Source: UMGS1663 sp963621995 (GTDB lineage Bacteria > Bacillota > Clostridia > TANB77 > CAG-508). From it: 57,718 nt of DNA. Location: positions 1-57,718 of the forward strand of contig CAVFFZ010000006.1 in NCBI GenBank assembly GCA_963621995.1. Direction: 5' to 3'. The position numbers were made by a program, and so were the translations under genes. Positions 32,257 through 42,016 of the stretch are shown here, in pieces (position 1 is the stretch's first letter; every line of letters begins with the position of its first letter). The notes below the pieces were generated by a model. The model had not been told where the DNA came from, searched no databases, and was given only the letters and a program-made list of their open reading frames with translations.

Positions 32257-34195
32257 ACTTACCTCCCAATTGCTTTAGTGCTATTATTAGCATTGCGTGT
32301 GACCAGCCTAAGCCTATTACCCATTTTGCTTGCATAGTTTCGTTATTGACCTGTTCTGCCAAAAAACCATGTTTTGTTGCTGTTTTTAATACAAAATCTA
32401 TTTGTTTTTTAGCTTCTACTTTATTGTTTTTCTTTATGTTATATAGTGCCATCCATAATGTTGCTATTGGCCATGGATTGTTTCCTCCCATATAGTTGTC
32501 TTTTTCAAACCTTATATATCCACCTGTATATGTTCTAAGTGTCATATTTATTTTTTCAATTGTATTTAGTACTTCTTTTTCACTTTCTTCAAACATGTTA
32601 AATGGAGTTACTGCTCCTAATGTACTTATATCACATATACTATCCTTATTGCTTCTCTTTAATGTTCTTTCTTCTTTATTGCATAGATTTTCTCTACAAT
32701 ATTCTTTTATTTTTCTTGCTGATTTTTCTAATTCTTCTATATTATTGTTTTTATCTTCTATTATTCTTTCTATTTCAATCATTGCAATATATGCAGCATA
32801 TATTGCTGACATAGAATATAAATGTATTCCTTCATGCATTTCCCATAAATCATAACTTTCATGAGTTAGAAAATTTTTCATATTTTCTTGTGTGGTAAAA
32901 GGAGCAGATGATGTAAAATTAAACGTCTCCAACGCATCAATTGCTTTTTTGCACATTGGATATACTTGTTTTAAGAATTCCTTATCTTTTGTTTCTTTAT
33001 AATGTTCATATATTCCATATATTATGCTTGCTGTTTCATCTATTTGATACCCCCAACAAGGAGCTAATCTTCCATCTGTGTAAAAACGTTGCTCCCACAT
33101 TCCATTTTTGCTTTGTGTTTCTTTACAAAATTTTGAATAGAACTTTGTTGTTTCTTCCTTCATATTTAAAATGTCTAATGCTTTTGTTACAAATACTGCA
33201 TCTCTTGGCCAACAATATGAATATCCTCCTGACTTTTCTCTTTTTTCATCTACTTCTATTCCTGCTGATATTCCTCCTGTTTCTAAATTTGTAAGTAACG
33301 GAAATAATAAAATGCTTCTTACATATACATTTCTCATCTGCATGTATTTTGCATATGTGACTTCATTTAATTCTTCTCTACCTGTTATTAATTTCTGCCA
33401 TTTTTCTTTTTTAGTTAATATTTCTAATCCGTCATGCTTTTCTACATAGTTTTTCCAGTATTTTTCTACTTTGTTTAATTCTTTATTTATATCTATTTTT
33501 CTTATTTTTTCTACATCTTCTATTATTTCGTCAAATTTATATTTTTCTTTATTATTATTAATATAGATAGCAATTTCAAATTCTTTGCTTTCTCCTGGCT
33601 TTAGTGTTCCTATATTAAAGCTTACTGCTGAATCTTCTGCCATTCCTATATAGTCTTTATCTTTAAGTGTTCCTGACTTCATTTCTTCTTTACTATTATT
33701 TAAACGATAGTTCAATATTGGCGTTTTTGAAAATATGCAATATGTGTAATTATGGCTATATTGCATAAGAATGTTATTTTCTATTTTCGCTCCTCCTTTA
33801 TTATTACAGTCTGATAATAATTTTGAATATATTAAAAAATTCACATTTAAATCTATTGTATTTTCATTTGTAAATACTATTTTTTTTATAAGTATATCTT
33901 GTGAAATAGATACAAAATCAGTTTGTAATATAGATAAATTAAAATATGTATTTTTTACTTTTGTATTTAATATGTTTGTATCTTCAGTGTAATATTGTTC
34001 ATATATATTGTTTATATCATTATGTAAGTATATTGTTGCTGAATCATTTACTTTTACTCCTGTATACATGCAATCTATAAATTGTCTATAATCTCTTGTT
34101 GGATAAAATAGCCTTAACATTTCTCCCTTTGAACTAAAACTTGCAACTATTTTATCATTTCCTATTATTGCTTCATTTAGGTATTTTTTATCCAT
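32243..34195 (-). CDS. Glycoside hydrolase family 15 (glucoamylase-like)
   Basis: GH15 enzymes release glucose from alpha-glucans or trehalose by inversion. The 650-residue cytoplasmic protein (no signal peptide) has an N-terminal beta-sandwich (about 1-270) and an (alpha/alpha)6 barrel with SAGIEVDEKREKSGGYSYCWPRDAVFVTKAL, MWEQRFYTDGRLAPCWGYQIDETASIIYGIYEHYK and HESYDLWEMHEGIHLYSMSAIYAAY, where the DE/WE acids match the usual GH15 catalytic and substrate-binding sites. PWPIATLWMALYNIKK is near the end. The RBS is poor. It overlaps radA by 14 bases. The substrate cannot be told by eye. Confidence 0.88.
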   Translation of the reverse strand: MDKKYLNEAIIGNDKIVASFSSKGEMLRLFYPTRDYRQFIDCMYTGVKVNDSATIYLHNDINNIYEQYYTEDTNILNTKVKNTYFNLSILQTDFVSISQDILIKKIVFTNENTIDLNVNFLIYSKLLSDCNNKGGAKIENNILMQYSHNYTYCIFSKTPILNYRLNNSKEEMKSGTLKDKDYIGMAEDSAVSFNIGTLKPGESKEFEIAIYINNNKEKYKFDEIIEDVEKIRKIDINKELNKVEKYWKNYVEKHDGLEILTKKEKWQKLITGREELNEVTYAKYMQMRNVYVRSILLFPLLTNLETGGISAGIEVDEKREKSGGYSYCWPRDAVFVTKALDILNMKEETTKFYSKFCKETQSKNGMWEQRFYTDGRLAPCWGYQIDETASIIYGIYEHYKETKDKEFLKQVYPMCKKAIDALETFNFTSSAPFTTQENMKNFLTHESYDLWEMHEGIHLYSMSAIYAAYIAMIEIERIIEDKNNNIEELEKSARKIKEYCRENLCNKEERTLKRSNKDSICDISTLGAVTPFNMFEESEKEVLNTIEKINMTLRTYTGGYIRFEKDNYMGGNNPWPIATLWMALYNIKKNNKVEAKKQIDFVLKTATKHGFLAEQVNNETMQAKWVIGLGWSHAMLIIALKQLGGKYGEE

Positions 34196-34306
34196 TTTAC
34201 TTATGTAATCAATCTTTTAAATTATTTTATAGTTTGTTATTACTACGTTCTTAACCTATCAGATTAATTCCTTTCCCTTAATATTAATCATTCCTCTTTT
34301 GTTCTA

Positions 34307-35959
34307 TTAGTTTTCTACTATTTTTACAATTTGTTGTTCTAGTTCTTTTATTCTTTCATTTAATTTTTCTATGTCTTCATCTTTTGCATCTTCATTAAGC
34401 ATATCTTCCCTTACTATATCTGACATATCTTCTAATTCTTCTTTTAGAGTTTGTATTCTGTCTAATACTTCTAGTCTTATATATTTCTTTTCGTGTTCTT
34501 TTGCTTCTCTTACTCTTCCTAATCTTTGTACTTCTTCGTTTAATTCATATTCCTCACCATACTCTGGAATTATAACAGGAATTTGTGTTGTTCCTTGTAA
34601 TTTTTGTTTTAATATTATTTGACCTTCTGGCTCTCCATGTACTAGAAAGATTGTTTTTGGTTTTTTCAAGAACGAATAAACAAAATTTAAAAGCCACTCT
34701 TGATCTGCGTGACCAGAATATCCTTCTATATATTCAATTCTTGCATTTACTGCTATTTCTTCACCAAATATTTTTACTTTTTTCTCTCCATCTACAATTC
34801 TTCTACCTAATGTTCCTGGTGCTTGGTAGCCTACAAATAATATTGTACTATTTGGATTCCATAAATTATGTTTTAAATGGTGTTTTATTCTTCCAACTTC
34901 GCACATACCACTAGCTGAAATTATTATTGATGATTCATTTTTTTCGTTTAATTCTTTAGATTCTTCTGCTGTTTTTGTAAATTGTAGTCCTGGAAACTCT
35001 AGTGGATTGTCTCCGCTTCTCATTATTTCTTGTGTTTTTTCATCAAATATATCCATATTATTTTTAAAAATCTCAGTTGCTGAAATTGCAAGCGGACTAT
35101 CTACATACACTGGAACTCTCATTAAAGTCTCGTATTTTTTTCTAAATTCTTCATCTGTTCTTATGTCTTTTAAATTATCTAGTTCATATAAAATTTCTTG
35201 TGTTCTTCCTACTGCAAATGATGGAATTACAACTGTTCCGCCTTTATCTAATGTCTCTGAAACTATATTTAAAAACATTTCTGCTTTGTCATTATTTCTA
35301 TTATGTAGTCTTCCTCCATATGTTGATTCCATTACTAAATAATCTGCATCATCTATCATTGTTGGTGATGACAAAAGTGGAATGTCATTATTGCCTAAAT
35401 CCCCTGTAAATACAGTTTTTGTAGTTTTTCCGTCTTCTTCAGCCCATATTTCTATTATTGCTGAACCTAACATGTGCCCTGCATCATTAAATCTTACATG
35501 GATTTTATCACTTATATCTATTATTTCATCATATTTTATTGGGCTAAAAATCTCCAAACATTTTGTAGCTTCTTCAGCTGTATATAAAGGTGGTTCTGGA
35601 TTTAATCCCTTACGTACTCTTTTTCTATTTTTCCACTCTATTTCCATTTCTTGAATATGCCCACTATCTGGTAACATTATTGAACATAATTCACAAGTGG
35701 CTTTTGTTGCATATATTGGATTTCTATAGCCTTCCTTATATAATTTAGGAATTCTACCAGAGTGATCTATGTGTGCATGTGTTAATAGCATAAAATCTAT
35801 ATCATGTACATCATATGCAAAAGGTGCTGAGTTTTCCCATTCATCTTCTGCTTTTCCCTGATACATTCCACAATCTACTAAAAACTTTTTTCCTGCAGCT
35901 TCTACTAAAAAGTTAGAACCTGTAACCGTTTTTGTTGCTCCTAAAAAAGTAACTTTCAT
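34307..35959 (-). CDS. MBL-fold/beta-CASP RNA-processing metallo-hydrolase
   Basis: The 550-residue protein of the YSH1/CPSF-like branch has THAHIDHSGRIPKLYKEGY (HxHxDH), AGHMLGSAIIEIWAEEDGKT, FTGDLGNNDIPLL, the beta-CASP motifs MESTYGGRLH and PSFAVGRTQEILYELDNL, the SASGMCEVGRIKHHLKHNLW segment and a C-terminal RMMBL domain (ARIEYIEGYSGHADQEWLLNF). It is expected to be an RNA nuclease. A charged coiled coil of about 55 residues extends the C terminus. RBS GGAGG is good. Confidence 0.92.
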   Translation of the reverse strand: MKVTFLGATKTVTGSNFLVEAAGKKFLVDCGMYQGKAEDEWENSAPFAYDVHDIDFMLLTHAHIDHSGRIPKLYKEGYRNPIYATKATCELCSIMLPDSGHIQEMEIEWKNRKRVRKGLNPEPPLYTAEEATKCLEIFSPIKYDEIIDISDKIHVRFNDAGHMLGSAIIEIWAEEDGKTTKTVFTGDLGNNDIPLLSSPTMIDDADYLVMESTYGGRLHNRNNDKAEMFLNIVSETLDKGGTVVIPSFAVGRTQEILYELDNLKDIRTDEEFRKKYETLMRVPVYVDSPLAISATEIFKNNMDIFDEKTQEIMRSGDNPLEFPGLQFTKTAEESKELNEKNESSIIISASGMCEVGRIKHHLKHNLWNPNSTILFVGYQAPGTLGRRIVDGEKKVKIFGEEIAVNARIEYIEGYSGHADQEWLLNFVYSFLKKPKTIFLVHGEPEGQIILKQKLQGTTQIPVIIPEYGEEYELNEEVQRLGRVREAKEHEKKYIRLEVLDRIQTLKEELEDMSDIVREDMLNEDAKDEDIEKLNERIKELEQQIVKIVEN

Positions 35960-36022
35960 ATTTACCTCCTACTTATGATTCAAATGGAACTTTTCTTTTT
36001 GCGTCATTATCCATTTTTTTCA

Positions 36023-37699
36023 CTATTCCCAAATTTTTATCTTTTTGTTTAATTTTACGTGCAATTCTACTTTTTCTTTTATTTCTATTTCTCTTGTTTC
36101 TTCTTCTATATTTGTGTCGTAAATTTCTAATTTTAAAATTCCTTTTTTGTATTTTAATATATATATTGTATTTTCTAGTTTTATAATTTTACTTTGAAAT
36201 TGATTTTTTAAAATATTATAATTTAGCTCTTCTTCATCGCTAAATTTTATTAATACTTTTTCTAAACATGCCTTTTTTATTACTTGTTTTTCTACTTTAT
36301 TCAAATACTCTGCTATTTTCTCTTCCTTGCTTATATTGTATTGCCTATAAGGAAGTTGCTCATAATATCTTAATTCATATATTAAATTTGTTATTTCTTT
36401 TTTTGTTAAGGCTCGTTTAATTTTTTCTTCAAAACATTTTAAGAAAAATTTTTGTAACAGAATTATTTGCTTTTCTTCGTTTGTTTTTTCATTTTCTTTT
36501 ACATCTATCTCCTCAAAAAATTCCAATTTTTCTTCTAATATTTTTTTTGTCTCTACAAATTCTTTAGGTTGCATTTGTAAATTATATTCTTTTATTTCTT
36601 TAAAATATTTTTCTTTTTCCTTTTCTAGCATAATACTTAAATGACTTACACTAAAAATTTTATCTTTATTTGCTAACTCAGAATTTCTATTTTCATATTC
36701 TTTTCTTAGCAATTTATCATTACTAAGCAATGTATCTATATTTTTTATTCTTTCAGATAATTCTTTTTTCTTTCTTGATAGTTCTTCTACATATACTTTG
36801 TTATCTTGCATTTCTTCTAAATCTTTTGCAAATTGATTTTGAAGATTTAATACTATTTCTTTTTGTTTTTCATTTATATTACAACCTATTGCTAATATTG
36901 TTTTTATAAGTTGTTCCAGGAATTCTATAGCATTTTCTGCTCCGTATTTTTCTGCTAATACTTCTCGCATTTTTCTTATATAATCTATAGTCTTATCTTC
37001 TTGCATTTCTTCTTTTGTCATTCCAAAGTTTTCGTTATATTTACTTCTTAGAATTTCATTGCTTGGTATCTCTGCTTCTTCGTCTTCTTCATCATCTTCT
37101 TTATTTGTAATCCAATTTTGTAAGAAACGATTTCCTAAAAGAATTAACAAAATTTGATATACAATATTAATATTTTTTCCTTCCATTTGATTTGCTGTTA
37201 TATCCCATGACCATCCATTGAAATCACGAATCACTTCTACACAATTCATTCTGTTTCCAATGCTTAAAACCTCTTTCATTGCTAAATTATATAAATAATA
37301 TTGTTCATCTAATACTATATCTTTTTGACTTAATGTAACTAATGCTTCTAACATCATTCGTTCATTTTGGTATGAAATTATTTTTCCTGTTTCTTTTTCT
37401 ACTATATAATTCACATTGTTTTCTTCTAAAATCTTGCTATCTTCTGATAATGGCTTTATTAACTGTATTTCTTTGCATTCATCTTTTATTATTTGAATAA
37501 TCTTTTTTACATAAGATTTTTTATTTGATACATTAACTTTTATAGTTTTATAATCTTCGTATCCATTTTCTATTTTGTATAGCATACTAAGCAGAAGGTT
37601 TTTTACGTCTTTTGAAAAAGCCTTCTGCTCTAATATATTTTCTAAAACATTGTTATAATCTTTTAAATTAATTTTTGAAAAGATCTCTTCTTTCGCCAT
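36023..37699 (-). CDS. Large charged coiled-coil protein of unknown function
   Basis: The 558-residue soluble protein has no family that I can name. The N-terminal part (about 1-210) looks mixed alpha/beta (NGWSWDITANQMEGKNINIVYQILLILL). A Glu-rich linker follows (NKEDDEEDEEAEIPSNE), then a long coiled coil (about 280-400) and a C-terminal domain rich in beta strands (IIKLENTIYILKYKKGILKLEIYDTN). It has an AAAGG RBS and lies 34 bases after ftsK in the same direction. It may be a structural or chromosome-associated partner, but there is no direct evidence. Confidence 0.8.
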   Translation of the reverse strand: MAKEEIFSKINLKDYNNVLENILEQKAFSKDVKNLLLSMLYKIENGYEDYKTIKVNVSNKKSYVKKIIQIIKDECKEIQLIKPLSEDSKILEENNVNYIVEKETGKIISYQNERMMLEALVTLSQKDIVLDEQYYLYNLAMKEVLSIGNRMNCVEVIRDFNGWSWDITANQMEGKNINIVYQILLILLGNRFLQNWITNKEDDEEDEEAEIPSNEILRSKYNENFGMTKEEMQEDKTIDYIRKMREVLAEKYGAENAIEFLEQLIKTILAIGCNINEKQKEIVLNLQNQFAKDLEEMQDNKVYVEELSRKKKELSERIKNIDTLLSNDKLLRKEYENRNSELANKDKIFSVSHLSIMLEKEKEKYFKEIKEYNLQMQPKEFVETKKILEEKLEFFEEIDVKENEKTNEEKQIILLQKFFLKCFEEKIKRALTKKEITNLIYELRYYEQLPYRQYNISKEEKIAEYLNKVEKQVIKKACLEKVLIKFSDEEELNYNILKNQFQSKIIKLENTIYILKYKKGILKLEIYDTNIEEETREIEIKEKVELHVKLNKKIKIWE

Positions 37700-37733
37700 T
37701 TTTTCTTTTGCCTTTCTTAACTTTTATAAAAGT

Positions 37734-40172
37734 TTATTCTTCTGTTTTTTCTTCTACTTGTTGTGGATTTGGAGTTGTTGCCATTTTTAGCTCTGCTAAA
37801 CGTTCCTTTGTAACTAATACTTCTCTTGGTTTGCTTCCTTGATATCCTGAAATTATACCTCTTTCTTCCATTTGGTCTATTATTCTTCCTGCTCTTGCAT
37901 AACCTACTTTAAATTTTCTTTGTATAAATGATGTAGAAGCTTGTCCAGTTTCAACTACCACATCTATTGCATCCATTAAAAATGGATCTGTTTCATCATT
38001 ATCTTCTGCTTGTTCTGCTATTTCTTTATCTGTTTTATTTGCATTTTCTATACTTTCTATAATATCTTCATTGTATTTAACTTCTCCATTTGCTTTTAAG
38101 AAGTTTACTATTTTTTCTACTTCTCCATCTGAAATGAAAGCTCCTTGAATTCTTGTTGGCTTTGATGCACCTGCTGGATAGAATAACATATCACCTTTTC
38201 CAAGTAATTTTTCTGCTCCCACCATATCTAATATTGTTCTAGAATCTACTTGTGAAGATACTGCAAATGCTATTCTTGATGGAATATTTGCTTTAATTAA
38301 TCCTGTAATTACATCTACAGATGGTCTTTGTGTTGCAATTACTAAGTGCATTCCTGCTGCTCTTGCTTTTTGTGCTAAACGGCAAATTGCATCTTCTACG
38401 TCCTTTTTAGCTACCATCATTAAGTCTGCAAGCTCGTCTATAATAATTACTATATGTGGTAATTTTCCAATTCCGTCTTTTTTGTCTACTGCCTCGTTAT
38501 AACCTTTTAGGTCCCTTACTCCTTTTGAAGCAAATGTTGCATATCTGTTTTCCATTTCTTGAACAGCCCAAGCAAGTGCTCCTGCAGCTTTTTTAGGGTC
38601 TGTAACAACTGGAATTAGTAAGTGTGGTATTCCATTATATACTGAAAGTTCTACTACTTTTGGATCTATCATTACTAATTTTACTTCGCTTGGCTTTGCT
38701 TTATATATTATGCTTGCAATTAAAGTATTTATACATACAGATTTACCAGAACCTGTTGCACCTGCTATCATTACATGTGGCATTTTCGCAATATCTGTAA
38801 TTATTTCTTTTCCTCCTACGTCTTTTCCTAATGCAAAAGCAAGTTTTGATTTATTCTCTTCAAATTCAGGTGTGTCTATAATATCTCTTAAATGTACTAC
38901 TTCATTTTCCGCATTTGGAACCTCTATTCCTACAGCATGTTTTCCTGGAATTGGAGCTTCTATACGAATTGTTTCTGCTGCTAAATTTAGTGCTATATCA
39001 TCTGCTAAATTTGCAATTCTACTAACTCGTACACCTTCTGCTGGCTTTAGTTCATATCTTGTAATTGCTGGTCCAATTGAAACATTTTCTACTTTTGCTG
39101 AAACACCAAAACTATATAATGTTTTTTGTAATTTAGTTGCCGTATCTGCTACTGCTTTTTTACCTCCTTTTAAAGCTTGCTTACTTCCTTCTGAAAGCAT
39201 TTCTATTGGAGGGAATTCATATTTTTCATTTTCACTTTCTGTAGTCATTGTATGTTCTAGATTTAATACTTCTTTTACTTTTTCTTCTTTTGTTTCTATT
39301 TCTTGTTTAAATAAATTTCCAAGTTCATTTGGATTAGGTTTTGCTGTTTTTTCCAGTCCAAGTGGTCTTAAATCATCTGTATCATGATTATATTTCTTTA
39401 ATTTGCCACTTTTCATTTCATCTTCTAATCCACTTAAATTTATACTTAATTGATTTTCATCAATTTCCATCGCCTTTTTCTTTGCTTCTTCTTTTTCACG
39501 CAATCTTTTTTCTCTTGCTGTTTCTTTTCTTGGTTTTTCTTCTTCAACGTCATATAAATGTTGTTTCTTATCTGACTTTCTAATTCTTTCTCTTTCTTCT
39601 CTTTTTACTTCTTTCTTCTCTTCAATATTTTCTACTATATTTGAAATAATTTCAGCTGATTTAATTCTAAATATAAATGTTAGTGAAATTATTGCAACCC
39701 CTATTGCTAATATTATTGTTCCAAGACTTCCTAATAAATTAATTAAAGGTATTGCAATTATTGTTCCTATTACTCCTCCGCCTATATCTTGAGTTCCTAA
39801 CTTGTATGCTGCATCTAGATTTTTGTTCATATCATTAGTTATTCCTATATTTCCTGCTGAAATTTGAAATACACTAAGTAAAACTGCAATACATAGTAAA
39901 AATACTAAATATAACATCATCTTTGATAGTACATATCCTTTTTCTTTGTTACAAGCTAAATATATTCCTATTATAAAAGTTCCAACTGGAATAATATATT
40001 TAATAAATCCCATTATTCCACCAAGTGCTGGGCTTAGTGTTTCTCCTAAAAATCCTGATTTTGTATATATTAAAACAGCAAGTAAAATACTAATTACAAT
40101 CATTCCAACTACTGCAATATCTATATTATTTACTTTTGCTTTTGACTTTTTCTTTCTTCCTCTTTTGGCCAT
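37734..40172 (-). CDS. ftsK: DNA translocase FtsK/SpoIIIE
   Basis: This is an ATP-driven DNA pump that moves chromosome DNA across the division or sporulation septum. The 812-residue protein has four N-terminal transmembrane helices (about residues 15-175), a charged linker, and the motor domain with Walker A GATGSGKSVCINTLIAS (around residue 478), Walker B IVIIIDELADLMMVAKKDVE, RPSVDVITGLIKANIPSRIAFAVSSQVDSRTILDMVGAEKLLGKGDML. The gamma winged helix (DPFLMDAIDVVVETGQASTSFIQRKFKVGYARAGRIIDQMEERGI) recognises orienting DNA sequences. RBS AAGGA is good. Whether it acts in vegetative division, sporulation or both cannot be told. Confidence 0.97.
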   Translation of the reverse strand: MAKRGRKKKSKAKVNNIDIAVVGMIVISILLAVLIYTKSGFLGETLSPALGGIMGFIKYIIPVGTFIIGIYLACNKEKGYVLSKMMLYLVFLLCIAVLLSVFQISAGNIGITNDMNKNLDAAYKLGTQDIGGGVIGTIIAIPLINLLGSLGTIILAIGVAIISLTFIFRIKSAEIISNIVENIEEKKEVKREERERIRKSDKKQHLYDVEEEKPRKETAREKRLREKEEAKKKAMEIDENQLSINLSGLEDEMKSGKLKKYNHDTDDLRPLGLEKTAKPNPNELGNLFKQEIETKEEKVKEVLNLEHTMTTESENEKYEFPPIEMLSEGSKQALKGGKKAVADTATKLQKTLYSFGVSAKVENVSIGPAITRYELKPAEGVRVSRIANLADDIALNLAAETIRIEAPIPGKHAVGIEVPNAENEVVHLRDIIDTPEFEENKSKLAFALGKDVGGKEIITDIAKMPHVMIAGATGSGKSVCINTLIASIIYKAKPSEVKLVMIDPKVVELSVYNGIPHLLIPVVTDPKKAAGALAWAVQEMENRYATFASKGVRDLKGYNEAVDKKDGIGKLPHIVIIIDELADLMMVAKKDVEDAICRLAQKARAAGMHLVIATQRPSVDVITGLIKANIPSRIAFAVSSQVDSRTILDMVGAEKLLGKGDMLFYPAGASKPTRIQGAFISDGEVEKIVNFLKANGEVKYNEDIIESIENANKTDKEIAEQAEDNDETDPFLMDAIDVVVETGQASTSFIQRKFKVGYARAGRIIDQMEERGIISGYQGSKPREVLVTKERLAELKMATTPNPQQVEEKTEE

Positions 40173-40291
40173 TTAAAACATCCTTCCTTTGTATAAAAAA
40201 TCTCCTAATTTTACCTTTCAATTTTATCATTACACTTCTTTATTTGCAAGAATTTCCACTAAATTTATTGCATTTTTATTTTTTCTAAGCT

Positions 40292-40346
40292 CCATTAAGG
40301 ATGTTTTCAAGAGGTTAATCTGCCCTTTTTGAAACGTCCTTAATGG
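40292..40346. repeat. CCATTA-type hairpin repeat, copy 1
   Basis: CCATTAAGGA-T-GTTTTCAA and TTGAAAC-G-TCCTTAATGG form a long imperfect stem. The core (CCATTA.GGA.GTTTTCAA) recurs at 52595-52638 and 54669-54708. Confidence 0.7.
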
Positions 40347-40359
40347 TAATTTTTGGCAC

Positions 40360-40392
40360 AAAAATCCACAATTTGTTCATAAATTGTGGATT
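40360..40392 (-). terminator. Intrinsic terminator after the 40400-40837 gene
   Basis: AATCCACAATTT, a 6-base loop and AAATTGTGGATT form a perfect 12-bp stem followed by TTTTTG on the minus strand. Confidence 0.88.
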
Positions 40393-40399
40393 ACTTTTC

Positions 40400-40837
40400 T
40401 TATTTTAATTCTTTTCTGTTATTTTGAATTGTTTCAAGGGCACTTTGTAATGCTGTTTCTATATTTTGTAAAATGCTATCTGCATAATCTTTTGTTCCTT
40501 TTGAAATTTCTCTAGACATTTCGTTTGCTGTCTCTATTATTTCAGCTTTTTGTTCATATGCTTTTCTTGTTATTTCGTGTTCATCTATCATTGAAATAAT
40601 TCTGTTTTCTGCCTCTTTTACTATTCCGTCTGCTTCTTTTTGTGCTTCAACTAAAATACGTTGTCTTTCTTCTTTTACCCATTTAGCTTGTTTTAATTCT
40701 TCTGGTAATTTTAAACGTATTTCTTTTATAATTTCTAACATTTCCTCTTTATCTACAATGCCTTTATTAGAAAAAGGAATTGATTTGCTACCTTCTAACA
40801 TTTCCTCTAATGTTTCTAATAATGTAAATATTTCCAT
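40400..40837 (-). CDS. Coiled-coil (ATP synthase subunit B-like) protein of unknown function
   Basis: This 145-residue, all-helical, highly charged protein has WVKEERQRILVEAQKEADGIVKEAENRI, a pattern shared with F0 subunit b and DivIVA-like stalks, and a helical C terminus. Such proteins occur near rsmD in Clostridia and are often loosely called ATPase, but there is no P-loop here. RBS AAAGGGG overlaps the end of rsmD, and only 3 bases separate the genes, so the two are co-translated. Confidence 0.8.
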   Translation of the reverse strand: MEIFTLLETLEEMLEGSKSIPFSNKGIVDKEEMLEIIKEIRLKLPEELKQAKWVKEERQRILVEAQKEADGIVKEAENRIISMIDEHEITRKAYEQKAEIIETANEMSREISKGTKDYADSILQNIETALQSALETIQNNRKELK

Positions 40838-40840
40838 TGT

Positions 40841-41392
40841 TTAGCCCCTTTCACGTAAGAAGAGAAGTCTTACTCTTCCATACTTTCTTTTATCATATAT
40901 TTCTATTTCTAAATTTTCTAATTCTTTTATATCTCTTTCTTCTTCATCTGTTTCTAATATAATAATTCCGTCTTTTGCAAGTAAATTTAAATTTAAAATT
41001 CTTTTTACTGCATCTACTCCTATATTCATTTTATAAGGTGGATCCACAAAAATAACATTAAACTTATTATTTACTTGTTCTAAACATTTTTTATAGTCTT
41101 GATTTATAACTATACTTTGTTCTTCTAATCTTGTTTTTTGTAAATTTTCTTTTAATATTTTTATTACTTTATATGATTTATCACAAAATGTAGCTTGTTT
41201 GCTTCCTCTACTTAAGCTTTCTATTCCTAATGCTCCACTTCCTGCAAATAAATCTAATACATATGCTTCTTCAAGATAATTTTGAATTATACTAAACAAA
41301 GGCTCCTTAACTCTATCTAAAGTTGGTCTTGTAGATAAATCATCTATAGAGTTTAATTTAGTTCCTTTTGCTTTTCCTGCAATTACTCTCAT
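40841..41392 (-). CDS. rsmD: 16S rRNA (guanine966-N2)-methyltransferase RsmD
   Basis: RsmD methylates G966 of 16S rRNA with SAM. The 183-residue Rossmann-type methyltransferase has MRVIAGKAKGTKLNS, TRPTLDRVKEPLFSII, the SAM motif VLDLFAGSGALGIESLSRG and the catalytic VIFVDPPYKMN (DPPY). RBS AAAGGAG. It heads a two-gene unit with the coiled-coil protein, driven by the promoter at 41419-41446. Confidence 0.96.
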   Translation of the reverse strand: MRVIAGKAKGTKLNSIDDLSTRPTLDRVKEPLFSIIQNYLEEAYVLDLFAGSGALGIESLSRGSKQATFCDKSYKVIKILKENLQKTRLEEQSIVINQDYKKCLEQVNNKFNVIFVDPPYKMNIGVDAVKRILNLNLLAKDGIIILETDEEERDIKELENLEIEIYDKRKYGRVRLLFLRERG

Positions 41393-41418
41393 AATGTACT
41401 CCTTTGTTTTATATACTT

Positions 41419-41446
41419 ATTTTATCTGTTTTGAATAATATGTCAA
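41419..41446 (-). promoter_or_regulatory. Promoter of rsmD
   Basis: TTGACA (41441-41446), 16 bases, TAAAAT (41419-41424) on the minus strand, 27 bases before the ATG. Confidence 0.75.
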
Positions 41447-41451
41447 TAATA

Positions 41452-41490
41452 TTAATAGAATTGTAACATACATTTAATAGAATTGTAACA
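41452..41490 (-). promoter_or_regulatory. Pho-box-like direct repeats upstream of the rsmD promoter
   Basis: TGTTACAATTCTATTAA occurs twice, 22 bases apart. Read finely, TTA-containing hexamers (TTACAA, TTAAAT, TTACAA, TTAATA) recur every 11 bases, directly upstream of the -35. This spacing resembles PhoP/PhoB-type response regulator boxes. The regulator is unknown. Confidence 0.55.
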
Positions 41491-41578
41491 CGTTAACATT
41501 TATGTAATAATCATAGGTATTATACACTATTATTTTCATTTTTGCAATATGTAAACCTAAATTTGTTATGTTTTCCCA

Positions 41579-41607
41579 TTGAAATTGAATTACAAATATT
41601 GTATAAT
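41579..41607 (+). promoter_or_regulatory. Promoter of ssrA
   Basis: TTGAAA (41579-41584), 17 bases, a perfect TATAAT (41602-41607), about 21 bases before the mature tmRNA 5' end. Confidence 0.85.
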
Positions 41608-41628
41608 AATTATGTACTTGTAATATTT

Positions 41629-41982
41629 GGGGGTGTAATTGGTTTCGACAGTGTTTTAGAAGTATGAATAGCGAGTAGTGGATTCTCGTTTGCCACTTTA
41701 AAAAACGGGAAAATAAATATAAACGCAGATCAAAGAGAATTTGCTTTAGCTGCCTAGTGCGCTAACGTTTTGTATAAAATCCCCACATTTTATATAAGGC
41801 GTCGATTTAGTGGGAAACGAACCTATTTCTTGCCATGGGAATAGCAGGTATTTTAATGGCTACTATTATTTTTCGTTTGTTTGTTAATGAATTATAATAG
41901 GAATTTTAATAACGAACTACACTCGTAGAAGTTCATATGGAAAAAATATTGGACAGGAGTTCGACTCTCCTCACCTCCACCA
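41629..41982 (+). ncRNA. ssrA: Transfer-messenger RNA (tmRNA)
   Basis: tmRNA with SmpB rescues stalled ribosomes and tags the unfinished protein. The 5' end GGGGGTG pairs with CACCTCC at the 3' end, followed by A and an encoded CCA (41980-41982). The T-arm sequence GGAGTTCGACTCTCC and the 5' TGGTTTCGACAG are typical. The tag frame starts with GCA at 41725 and reads ADQREFALAA before TAG at 41755-41757. The length is 354 bases. Confidence 0.96.
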
Positions 41983-41983
41983 A

Positions 41984-42016
41984 AAAAAGAAGAACTTTTT
42001 TAAAGTTCTTCTTTTT
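41984..42016. terminator. Terminator of tmRNA, shared with the convergent zinc-ribbon gene
   Basis: AAAAAGAAGAACTTT and AAAGTTCTTCTTTTT form a long perfect stem beginning one base after the tmRNA CCA end. It works in both directions and overlaps the last codon of the gene at 42015. Confidence 0.88.

Noticed and set aside
38710..39387. Long plus-strand frame opposite ftsK
   Set aside because: It is a shadow frame; the minus-strand ftsK motifs are unmistakable.
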